From Gemmatimonadota bacterium (GTDB lineage Bacteria > Gemmatimonadota > Gemmatimonadetes > Longimicrobiales > Gaopeijiaceae), in NCBI GenBank assembly GCA_007129525.1, contig SKVI01000080.1, positions 1-5,003 of the forward strand: a stretch of DNA of 5,003 bases, given 5' to 3'. The translations under genes were made by a program, and so were the position numbers. The notes under the pieces were generated by a model. It was not told the origin of the DNA. It ran no database searches and worked only from the letters and a program-made list of their open reading frames with translations. Position 1 is the stretch's first letter; every line of letters begins with the position of its first letter. Shown piece by piece: positions 1-5,003 of the stretch.

Positions 1-2207
1 GGCGCACCCATCCGGCCCTGGCCCGATTCGAAGTAGCCCATGGTGGTCAACTGTAGTGCCTCGGGAGGCGCCATGTGCCCGTAGCGGCCCCGGGCATCCA
101 GCGTGCCATAGAACGAGCGCAGGTGACTGTAGCCCGCCAAGCTGACGGCGGCCTGGAACCGATCCGTCTGGCTGATGAGGTGGTTCACGCCGTAGCCGCC
201 GTAGCTGTGCCCCATGACACCCAGCCTCGACGGCTCCGCGAGGCCGGCATCGACCGCTTCATCCACGGCGGGAAGGATCCACCGGGCAAGATCGGGCCGG
301 GGCGGAGTGTCCGGTCCCAGCGGCACGCTGGGGAGGAGCACCGCGTACCCTCGAGAGGCCAGGAGCTGAAGCGCCCCGATGCCGAAGGGCCGGTGGAGGC
401 GGGTGGCGGCGGGCTCCCTCTGCCCGTGGCTGGTGCCCGGGTAGAAGGACACCACGGTGGGATGCCGCCGGCCCTCCTCACGGCCTGGAGGGAGGATCAC
501 CCAGGCCGTGAGCTCCTCGCCCCCGGGGCCCTCGTACTCCAGTCGGCGGGTCTCCCCCGGGTCCACTTCGGCGAGCCATCGGTCTTCGGCCACCAGCGTG
601 TCCGGAACCACCGGGGAGGTGGCGTCCTGCCGGAAGAGCCAGGTTCCCGTGTCGTCGCTCCGGGAGAATGCCGCGGCTGCCGTCACCGGGGCGACGTCGG
701 CGGGGCTTCCTTCTCCCTCGGGCACGGGCACCCGGGCTATCTCGCGGACTTCCGAACCCACGATCTCGACAACGCGGATGTTCCGACCCGAGCCCGAGTC
801 GGCCAGGAGTCCAAACGGCTCCTCGGGTGACCGCAGGCTCGTGGGTCCGCCCGCAAAGAACCCGCTGGGCGAGGGCCACACGATCGCCTGGAGCGTCGTC
901 TCTTCATCCGAAATGAGCCTCTCCGGCTCGTCGTCCAGTCCGATCTTCCAGAGCGTGCCATCGGCCAGTCCCACGGCGCCATCGGTCACCGGAACCAGCT
1001 CGCCCGGCACCGTACCCATTTCCGCCGTGAGGTTCTCCCACTCCCCTTCCCGGGACACGTGCCACCAGTCCGGGCCGGCCGCCGCCGTGCTCTCCGAGGA
1101 ACCCTCGGCCAGTGCCAGGAGTCCTGAGCCTCCGGTCCACGCCAGGGCCCGGAGAGAGATCTCGGCGTGGTCGACGACATCCAGCTCGCCGGCGGCGGGC
1201 CGGTAGACGCCCACCTGTCGGCCGGGAGGACCATCGTGCTCCCGGAAGGGCTCGAACAGGAACGCGTACTCGCTGCCGTCGGGCGCCCACTGAAACGTGT
1301 TGTAGAGAGGCTGATGGATCGCCTCGTCCCCGGAAGCGGGCGGCCCTTCGAATTGGCTCTCCTCCGTCAGGGGAACGGCCCCAGGCCGCGTTCCGGAGGC
1401 GGCCCATTGGTGTATCGGCTGCTCCAGGGGGACGGTCCCCACCGGCGGCTCCGAGAATGTGGCGAGCCAGCGCCCGTCCGGGGAGGGCCACGCGAGCCCG
1501 AATCGTCCTTCCGCCGTGACCTCCGAGCTCCCCTCCAGGTCGTAGATGGTGACCTCGGTCCGGGGCAGGGCGTTCTGGGGGGCGACGTCCGGGTCTGCGT
1601 TCAGAACATCGGCGGTCACCTCACGGCCGCTCCACGCCTCCTCTCGCCTCTGGGCCGCGTACAGTCCGGGACGGGTGTTCTCGGCCAGCATCCGGTCGCG
1701 CTCCGGCGCGTCTTCGGGTCGGACCGCCACGGCCAACTCCCCTTCCGAAAGCCACTGGAAGACCAGGGGCCCGGCAGAGGTGAGGTGCACAGCACGGTCT
1801 GTCACGGGCCGGATCTCGTCGCTGGCCCGCTCCCACACCCAGGCCCGGATGCGGTTGCCGTCAATGGAGAGGAAGGCGAGCCGTCCACCGTCCGGAGACC
1901 AGCGCGGATGGAACCATCCGGCGCCGTCGGAGGCACCGGTCGTCAGGCGGTGGGGAGCATCTTCCCCTTCGACGGCAATCCAGATATCCGACCGGGGTTC
2001 CGGTCGCTCCGGCAGTCGGGCGATGGAGCCTTCCTCCCCGGAACGGGCCCGCTCGAAGGCCAGGGCGCCGCCGTCCGGCGAGAAGCGCACCTCCCCGATT
2101 CGGTGCAGGCGAAACAGGTCCTGGGGCTGGAAGGTTCGGAGGGTGTCGGCTTGGGCCAGCTCCACTGCCGTCGGGGTACTGGCGGGCTCGACGGGCACGG
2201 TCGGCAT
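1..2207 (-). CDS. S9 family (prolyl oligopeptidase-like) serine peptidase, partial at C-terminus
   Basis: Probably hydrolyses peptides; S9 enzymes use a Ser-Asp-His triad in an alpha/beta hydrolase domain capped by a beta-propeller. Reading the minus strand gives one uninterrupted frame of 735 codons from the ATG at 2207 to the left window edge. Residues about 35-545 look like the propeller: PD40/WD40-like strands recur as RFSPDG (41-46), RWSPDG (102-107), PSPDG (241-245) and QWAPDG (306-311). From about residue 555 the hydrolase domain begins; the nucleophile motif GHSYGG puts the catalytic Ser at residue 668 (codon 204-206). The last visible residues (YFESGQGRMGA) match the stretch I recall after the nucleophile in this family. 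The Asp and His are expected beyond the window, perhaps 130-150 residues further. The start is uncertain: 13 codons upstream of this ATG the frame continues through a hydrophobic, signal-peptide-like segment (ILFSAALAILM) with a strong Shine-Dalgarno, but has no ATG, GTG or TTG. Substrate is unknown; export is inferred. Family call is strong. Confidence 0.9.
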   Translation of the reverse strand, partial: MPTVPVEPASTPTAVELAQADTLRTFQPQDLFRLHRIGEVRFSPDGGALAFERARSGEEGSIARLPERPEPRSDIWIAVEGEDAPHRLTTGASDGAGWFHPRWSPDGGRLAFLSIDGNRIRAWVWERASDEIRPVTDRAVHLTSAGPLVFQWLSEGELAVAVRPEDAPERDRMLAENTRPGLYAAQRREEAWSGREVTADVLNADPDVAPQNALPRTEVTIYDLEGSSEVTAEGRFGLAWPSPDGRWLATFSEPPVGTVPLEQPIHQWAASGTRPGAVPLTEESQFEGPPASGDEAIHQPLYNTFQWAPDGSEYAFLFEPFREHDGPPGRQVGVYRPAAGELDVVDHAEISLRALAWTGGSGLLALAEGSSESTAAAGPDWWHVSREGEWENLTAEMGTVPGELVPVTDGAVGLADGTLWKIGLDDEPERLISDEETTLQAIVWPSPSGFFAGGPTSLRSPEEPFGLLADSGSGRNIRVVEIVGSEVREIARVPVPEGEGSPADVAPVTAAAAFSRSDDTGTWLFRQDATSPVVPDTLVAEDRWLAEVDPGETRRLEYEGPGGEELTAWVILPPGREEGRRHPTVVSFYPGTSHGQREPAATRLHRPFGIGALQLLASRGYAVLLPSVPLGPDTPPRPDLARWILPAVDEAVDAGLAEPSRLGVMGHSYGGYGVNHLISQTDRFQAAVSLAGYSHLRSFYGTLDARGRYGHMAPPEALQLTTMGYFESGQGRMGA

Positions 2208-2251
2208 GAGTATGGCGAGGGCTGCGGAGAACAGTATGTGAAAGATTCGAA

Positions 2252-2258
2252 CCTCCTC
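2252..2258 (-). promoter_or_regulatory. Strong Shine-Dalgarno upstream of the S9 peptidase
   Basis: The minus strand reads GAGGAGG here, a near-perfect anti-16S match. It lies 45 bases upstream of the first in-frame ATG (2207), too far to serve it, but exactly 5 bases upstream of an in-frame ATC at 2246-2244. Starting there would give a protein beginning (M)FHILFSAALAILMPTVPV, which looks like a signal peptide or lipid-free leader. This suggests the true start is near 2246, by an atypical start codon, or that a base differs from the living sequence. Confidence 0.55.
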
Positions 2259-2532
2259 GAGATTCTTGAGAGGGCCTTGGGGCGTTCAGGTGAAAGCAAT
2301 GTCCATCGGATGTCTCGTGACGGCTGTACGGCAGCGTCCGGTAGGATGTTTCAGACGACAGGCAGGCAGCTGCAAAGCCGTCCGAAGGTCCGGGCATGAG
2401 TCGCCGGGAACACCTCGCAGGGCCGGAGGGTTCTGGCAGACCCCTCCAACCCTGGCGCGGTCGGCCCGCGATCCGCCAGGCATCCGAGGTCGCTACGCGC
2501 AAGAACCAACCGAGACCTCGAACTCAACCTCC
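2259..2532. other. Divergent intergenic region between S9 peptidase and pncB
   Basis: This stretch separates two divergent genes and must carry promoters for both. I see no convincing gene in it: the open frames that cross it on both strands look like GC-rich shadows with no family resemblance. No -35/-10 pair stands out. TAGGAT at 2342-2347 resembles a -10 box on the plus strand but has no matching -35 at the usual spacing. The only structured element noticed is the set of overlapping inverted repeats at 2425-2453. No riboswitch that I recognise is present. Confidence 0.5.
2425..2453. repeat. Overlapping inverted repeats upstream of pncB
   Basis: GGAGGG at 2425-2430 is complementary to CCCTCC at 2442-2447 with an 11-base loop. 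The partly shared arm AGGGTT at 2427-2432 is complementary to AACCCT at 2448-2453. The two 6-bp pairings use the same left arm and exclude each other. It lies about 90 bases before the pncB start, so it could be in the pncB leader or could be an operator. In GC-rich DNA, repeats of this size also arise by chance. Confidence 0.3.
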
Positions 2533-2536
2533 AGGA
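2533..2536 (+). promoter_or_regulatory. Ribosome binding site of pncB
   Basis: AGGA sits 7 bases before the ATG at 2544. The next in-frame Met (residue 33) lies inside the conserved YELTM motif and cannot be the start, so this site fixes the pncB start at 2544. Confidence 0.6.
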
Positions 2537-2543
2537 ACATCCG

Positions 2544-3953
2544 ATGAGCCCTCGAGCCGACCACACCACCGCCACCGCGGGACCCACTTTTCTCGACGCC
2601 GAGGACGTGGCGCTCCTGGTGGACCAGTACGAACTGACCATGCTTCAGGGCTACTGGGCCGAGGAGATGCAGGAGCCGGCCCATTTCAGCCTCTTTGCCC
2701 GTCGTCTGCCGGAGGGCCGAAACTACTTCCTGGCCTGTGGGCTGGACACGGTCCTGGGTCTGCTTGAGGGCTTCCGCTTTTCAGATTCAGCTCGGGCGTA
2801 CCTTCTGAGTATGGACGTCTTCGACCCTGAATTCGTGGACTGGCTGGCGAACCTGCGCTTCACCGGAAATGTGCGGGCCGTCCCCGAAGGGACCCCCGTC
2901 TTTCCCGACGAGCCCTTCCTGGAAGTGGAAGCGCCACTCCCCGAGGCCCAGATCCTGGAAACCCTGGTCATGAACCAGCTCCACCTCCAGACGGTTCTGG
3001 CCTCCAAGGCCGTGCGGGTGAAGTGGGCGGCGGGAGAGCGCAGCGTCGTCGACTTCGGGCTCCGGCGCATGCACGGGACCGACGCTGGGCTCCACTCGGC
3101 CCGCGCCTTCCACGTGGCCGGGATCGACGCCACCAGCAATGTCCTGGCCGGCAAGGTCTTCGGGGTGCCCGTCACCGGGACCATGGCCCACTCCTACATC
3201 CAGGCCCACGACGACGAACTGGAATCGTTCCGGGCCTTCACCCGCAGCTTCCCGGAGACCATCCTCCTGGTGGACACCTACGACACGCTGGACGGCGTTC
3301 GCAGGGTGATCCGCCTGGCAGAGGAATTGGGAGACGACTTCCGAGTCCGGGGAATCCGCCTGGATTCGGGAGACCTGGGCGAACTCGCCAGGGAATCTCG
3401 GAGAATCCTTGACGAAGCCGGCCTCGACGATCTGAGCATCTTTGCCAGCGGAGGTCTGGACGAGTGGGAGATCCGGAGCCTCGTCAGCGAAGGAGCCCCC
3501 ATCGACGGGTTCGGCGTGGGGACGGGCATGGGAGTGGCCAAGGACGCCCCCGCCCTCGACATCGCCTACAAACTTACGGGCTATGCCGGCAAGGGGCGTC
3601 TCAAGCTCTCGTCCGGAAAAGGCATCCTGCCGGGCCCCAAACAGGTCTTCCGGCAGGAAGACGAACAGGGACGGGCCGTCCGTGACATCATCGGCAGGGC
3701 GGACGAGTCCCTTCCCGGTCGTCCACTGCTGCGGAAGGTCATGGAAGGCGGGGTCCGCCTTCCCGCAGGCGCCGAGCCACTGGACGCCCTTCGGAAACGC
3801 ACCGCTCAGGAACTAGCGAAGCTCCCTCCCCGCATCCAGGCGTTGGAACAAGCCGATCCGCCCTACGAGGTCACCATCTCCCCCAAGCTCGAGCGCTATA
3901 CCGAAGAGGTGACCCGCCGGGTGGCCGAGGCCACGCACCGCGATGCGGCCTGA
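2544..3953 (+). CDS. pncB: Nicotinate phosphoribosyltransferase
   Basis: Catalyses the first step of the Preiss-Handler NAD salvage route in the cytoplasm: nicotinate plus PRPP, with ATP hydrolysis, gives nicotinate mononucleotide and pyrophosphate (EC 6.3.4.21). The 469-residue product shows family landmarks in order: DQYELTM at 27-33 near the N-terminus; FGLRRMHG at 171-178; TGTMAHS at 211-217, whose His216 should correspond to the histidine that is phosphorylated during catalysis in characterised NAPRTases; IRLDSGDL at 271-278; FASGGLDE at 300-307; and GFGVGTGM at 322-329, the phosphate-binding region of the type II PRTase barrel. The last ~110 residues are the usual C-terminal region. Length is within the family range and no frameshift is seen. 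The family is chosen over nicotinamide phosphoribosyltransferase because of the YELTM N-terminus and overall layout. It is divergent from the S9 gene and convergent with the PEBP gene; no other NAD genes are adjacent, so it is probably transcribed alone. No NAD-related regulatory motif was recognised. Confidence 0.96.
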   Translation: MSPRADHTTATAGPTFLDAEDVALLVDQYELTMLQGYWAEEMQEPAHFSLFARRLPEGRNYFLACGLDTVLGLLEGFRFSDSARAYLLSMDVFDPEFVDWLANLRFTGNVRAVPEGTPVFPDEPFLEVEAPLPEAQILETLVMNQLHLQTVLASKAVRVKWAAGERSVVDFGLRRMHGTDAGLHSARAFHVAGIDATSNVLAGKVFGVPVTGTMAHSYIQAHDDELESFRAFTRSFPETILLVDTYDTLDGVRRVIRLAEELGDDFRVRGIRLDSGDLGELARESRRILDEAGLDDLSIFASGGLDEWEIRSLVSEGAPIDGFGVGTGMGVAKDAPALDIAYKLTGYAGKGRLKLSSGKGILPGPKQVFRQEDEQGRAVRDIIGRADESLPGRPLLRKVMEGGVRLPAGAEPLDALRKRTAQELAKLPPRIQALEQADPPYEVTISPKLERYTEEVTRRVAEATHRDAA

Positions 3954-3967
3954 CCAGCCTCCGACGG

Positions 3968-3982
3968 GCGTACCGGGTACGC
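3968..3982. terminator. Small hairpin between convergent pncB and PEBP genes
   Basis: GCGTAC-CGG-GTACGC forms a perfect 6-bp stem with a 3-base loop. It lies 15 bases after the pncB stop and abuts the stop codon of the opposing PEBP gene (3984-3986). Its position suits a bidirectional transcription barrier. Neither side is followed by a T-run, so it is not a standard intrinsic terminator; the role is inferred from position only. Confidence 0.35.
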
Positions 3983-3983
3983 A

Positions 3984-4463
3984 TCACCCTCGCTTGTAGG
4001 TACCGACCAGACGGTTCATTCCGATGACGTGTGGCTCCACCTGCTCCAGCAGGGCCTCCATGGTGAGTCCGGGCTCCAGGTCCAGCTCCCGGTCCAGGGC
4101 AAGCACCCAGAAGAAGTAGTGATGCGTGCCGTGGCCCTCAGGCGGCATGGGTCCCCCGTAGCTCTGCTGGTCGAAGTCCGTCTGCCCGTTGGTGTACCGG
4201 TCTCCACCGTCCTCCGGCAGGCTCGTCACCGACCCCGGGATGTTGTAGAGGACCCAGTGCACGAAACCGTAGCCGCCGGGCTTGCACAGCGGTGCGTCGG
4301 GGTCGTGGCAGATGAGTGCGAAGGCCTTGGCCTCCTCCGGGGCGTCGGTCCACTCGAGCGGCGGCGAGACGTCCTCGCCCTCACCGGTATGCTTTTTCGG
4401 AATGCGCCCGTGGGGAGAGAAGGCCGAAGAGCTGAGCTGCATGTCCGACAATGCGAATCCCAT
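3984..4463 (-). CDS. YbhB/YbcL-type PEBP (Raf kinase inhibitor-like) family protein
   Basis: A 159-residue protein of the phosphatidylethanolamine-binding protein fold, the bacterial YbhB/YbcL branch. Members bind small anionic ligands in a conserved pocket; the physiological role in bacteria is mostly unknown. Pocket motifs are all present: DPDAP at 54-58, HWVLYNIPG at 69-77, the GGPMPPEG loop at 103-110, HHYFF at 114-118 followed by ALD at 122-124, and a C-terminal GTYKR at 154-158. The N-terminus (MQLSSSAFSPHGRIP) matches the usual family start. The frame stays open upstream to an ATG at 4589, but the start at 4463 is preferred because AAGGAG lies 7 bases before it and the extra 42 residues resemble nothing in the family. 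No signal peptide is seen from the chosen start, so a cytoplasmic location is inferred. It converges with pncB and diverges from the rhomboid gene. Two dyads lie 20-56 bases upstream and may be regulatory. Confidence 0.93.
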   Translation of the reverse strand: MGFALSDMQLSSSAFSPHGRIPKKHTGEGEDVSPPLEWTDAPEEAKAFALICHDPDAPLCKPGGYGFVHWVLYNIPGSVTSLPEDGGDRYTNGQTDFDQQSYGGPMPPEGHGTHHYFFWVLALDRELDLEPGLTMEALLEQVEPHVIGMNRLVGTYKRG

Positions 4464-4470
4464 GTCGTTT

Positions 4471-4476
4471 CTCCTT
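4471..4476 (-). promoter_or_regulatory. Ribosome binding site of the PEBP gene
   Basis: AAGGAG on the minus strand, 7 bases before the ATG at 4463. It decides the start against the longer in-frame option at 4589, which would add 42 residues unlike the family. Confidence 0.75.
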
Positions 4477-4482
4477 GCGGAA

Positions 4483-4494
4483 TGACTGGAGTCA
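4483..4494. repeat. Short dyad upstream of the PEBP gene
   Basis: TGACT-GG-AGTCA is a perfect 5-bp inverted repeat with a 2-base spacer, starting 20 bases upstream of the PEBP start. The size and short spacer fit a dimeric DNA-binding protein site better than an RNA hairpin, since a 2-base loop is too tight. Its regulator is unknown; a 5-bp dyad alone could be chance. Confidence 0.35.
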
Positions 4495-4501
4495 ACGTCT
4501 A

Positions 4502-4519
4502 CGGAGGCCGGGGCCTCCG
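4502..4519. repeat. Perfect 8-bp dyad upstream of the PEBP gene
   Basis: CGGAGGCC-GG-GGCCTCCG is a perfect 8-bp inverted repeat with a 2-base spacer, in the divergent gap between the PEBP and rhomboid genes. It could be an operator, or a hairpin with a four-base loop if the innermost pair opens. Its centre is 22 bases from the centre of the neighbouring dyad at 4483-4494, which has the same spacer. Confidence 0.45.
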
Positions 4520-4601
4520 GCTTCCCACCTACCCGCAGACCCGATCCGCGTGCCGGTGAGACCCGAAGGGAAGCCACGGTGAGGGACACGCCAGCCGGAT
4601 G

Positions 4602-4623
4602 GGGGTAGCCCCTGTGTCAGGGG
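4602..4623. repeat. Overlapping, mutually exclusive hairpins upstream of the rhomboid gene
   Basis: GGGG-TAG-CCCC at 4602-4612 and CCCCTG-TGT-CAGGGG at 4609-4623 share the CCCC arm, so only one can form at a time. They lie about 100 bases upstream of the rhomboid start and could be in its 5' leader if transcription begins before 4602. No ligand-binding domain or known riboswitch class is recognised, so a regulatory role is speculative. Confidence 0.3.
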
Positions 4624-4729
4624 TCCACGCGGGACTGCACACCCTGACCATCGACCCTCACGACGCCCCCCCAACCACCATCCCCACATGAGCGGCGATT
4701 CCGCCCCTCCACCCCACCAGAAGGGCTCA

Positions 4730-5003
4730 ATGGCTGAGCCGGAAGCTCGAAGCAGTCCCGTCACCGTGGTCAACCTCCTTCTCACGGTGAACCTGGCCGT
4801 CTTCTTCCTCTGGATCTGGTCGACGGTTCCGATGGAGGTCATGGCCGAACACTTTCTTGTGAGCTGGGCTCACCTGGCCCAGGGGCATCTCTGGGTCCTC
4901 CTCACGGCCTTCTTCTCCCACAACCTCCTGGTGCACCTGCTGATCAACATGATCGTGCTGGTCAGCTTCGGGCCGCCGCTGGAGAGGATCATGGGTTCAC
5001 GAC
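4730..5003 (+). CDS. Rhomboid family membrane protein (probable intramembrane serine protease), N-terminal part
   Basis: Rhomboids are polytopic membrane proteins that cleave substrates within the lipid bilayer by a Ser-His dyad. The 91 visible residues hold a first membrane segment at about 11-30 (VTVVNLLLTV to FFLWIW), then WVLLTAFFSH at 55-64, the second-segment motif HLLIN at 69-73 whose His and Asn correspond to the oxyanion-region HxxxN of active rhomboids, and GPPLERIMGS at 81-90, the usual loop after that segment. The catalytic GxSG in segment 4 and the His of segment 6 fall outside the window, so activity cannot be confirmed. The start at 4730 is chosen because GAAGGG lies 4 bases before it. 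An in-frame ATG at 4688 would add 14 residues (MSGDSAPPPHQKGS) and lacks a ribosome site, so it is second choice. It diverges from the PEBP gene. Confidence 0.87.
   Translation, partial: MAEPEARSSPVTVVNLLLTVNLAVFFLWIWSTVPMEVMAEHFLVSWAHLAQGHLWVLLTAFFSHNLLVHLLINMIVLVSFGPPLERIMGSR

Noticed and set aside
75..830. A 251-codon open frame on the plus strand opposite the S9 hydrolase domain
   Set aside because: It is the antisense of the GHSYGG-containing region, with no recognisable family and no ribosome site; stops are rare on the opposite strand of GC-rich genes.
2342..2347. TAGGAT as a -10 box for pncB
   Set aside because: No -35-like hexamer lies 16-18 bases upstream, and sigma-factor preferences of this organism are unknown.
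1167..2399. A 410-codon open frame on the plus strand opposite the S9 gene
   Set aside because: It is antisense to a clearly recognisable propeller-hydrolase gene, is rich in Gly, Arg and Pro as expected for a GC-rich shadow, and shows no domain or motif.
2266..2547. Small open frame on the plus strand overlapping the pncB start
   Set aside because: It has no ribosome site, no family resemblance and unlikely composition, and it crosses the promoter region needed by the two divergent genes.
4490..4495. TTGACT on the minus strand as a -35 box for the PEBP gene
   Set aside because: A -10 at normal spacing would overlap the ribosome binding site at 4471-4476, and AGAAAC there is a poor -10; the hexamer is better explained as part of the dyad at 4483-4494.
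4464..4589. N-terminal extension of the PEBP gene to the ATG at 4589 (201 residues)
   Set aside because: A good ribosome site 7 bases before 4463 and the normal family N-terminus favour the short form; the extension also runs through the two dyads and has no resemblance to known PEBP leaders.
4688..4729. Upstream start for the rhomboid gene at 4688
   Set aside because: No Shine-Dalgarno precedes it, while GAAGGG precedes the ATG at 4730. It is kept as an alternative rather than excluded.
1..5003. A functional system linking the four genes
   Set aside because: Strands alternate at every gene, there are no shared short-gap operons, and the families have no established joint role. Adjacency alone does not support a system.

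Overview
The window is GC-rich bacterial chromosomal DNA with densely packed genes. It holds four protein-coding genes on alternating strands: a secreted-type S9 peptidase (minus, its C-terminus lies off the left edge), nicotinate phosphoribosyltransferase pncB (plus), a PEBP/YbhB-type protein (minus) and the N-terminal part of a rhomboid-family membrane protein (plus, runs off the right edge). I see no mobile element, CRISPR array, rRNA or tRNA. The strong G/C bias at third codon positions and the S9 peptidase with a WD40-like propeller fit a Gemmatimonadota-like or similar high-GC environmental bacterium. That placement is an impression from protein style, not a demonstrated one.

Layout. 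Bases 1-2207 (possibly to 2246) encode, on the minus strand, at least 735 codons of an S9 prolyl-oligopeptidase-like enzyme: an N-terminal beta-propeller, then an alpha/beta hydrolase with the nucleophile motif GHSYGG. The reading frame is open across the whole stretch and leaves the window before the Asp and His of the triad. A gap of about 300 bases (2247-2543) separates it from the divergent pncB (2544-3953), which looks complete. A 30-base convergent gap with a small hairpin (3968-3982) separates pncB from the PEBP gene (3984-4463, minus). The divergent gap between PEBP and rhomboid (4464-4729) holds two adjacent dyads and a pair of overlapping hairpins.

The genes do not look like a pathway or an operon. 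Every neighbour is on the opposite strand, so each is probably its own transcription unit or belongs to a unit extending outside the window. pncB is cytoplasmic NAD salvage, the S9 enzyme is probably exported peptide hydrolysis, PEBP is a small ligand-binding fold of unclear role, and rhomboid is a membrane protein. I found no convincing undescribed system. The most useful points for follow-up are the missing conventional start codon of the S9 gene, where a strong Shine-Dalgarno sits 5 bases before an in-frame ATC, and the two dyads of matching design upstream of the PEBP gene.
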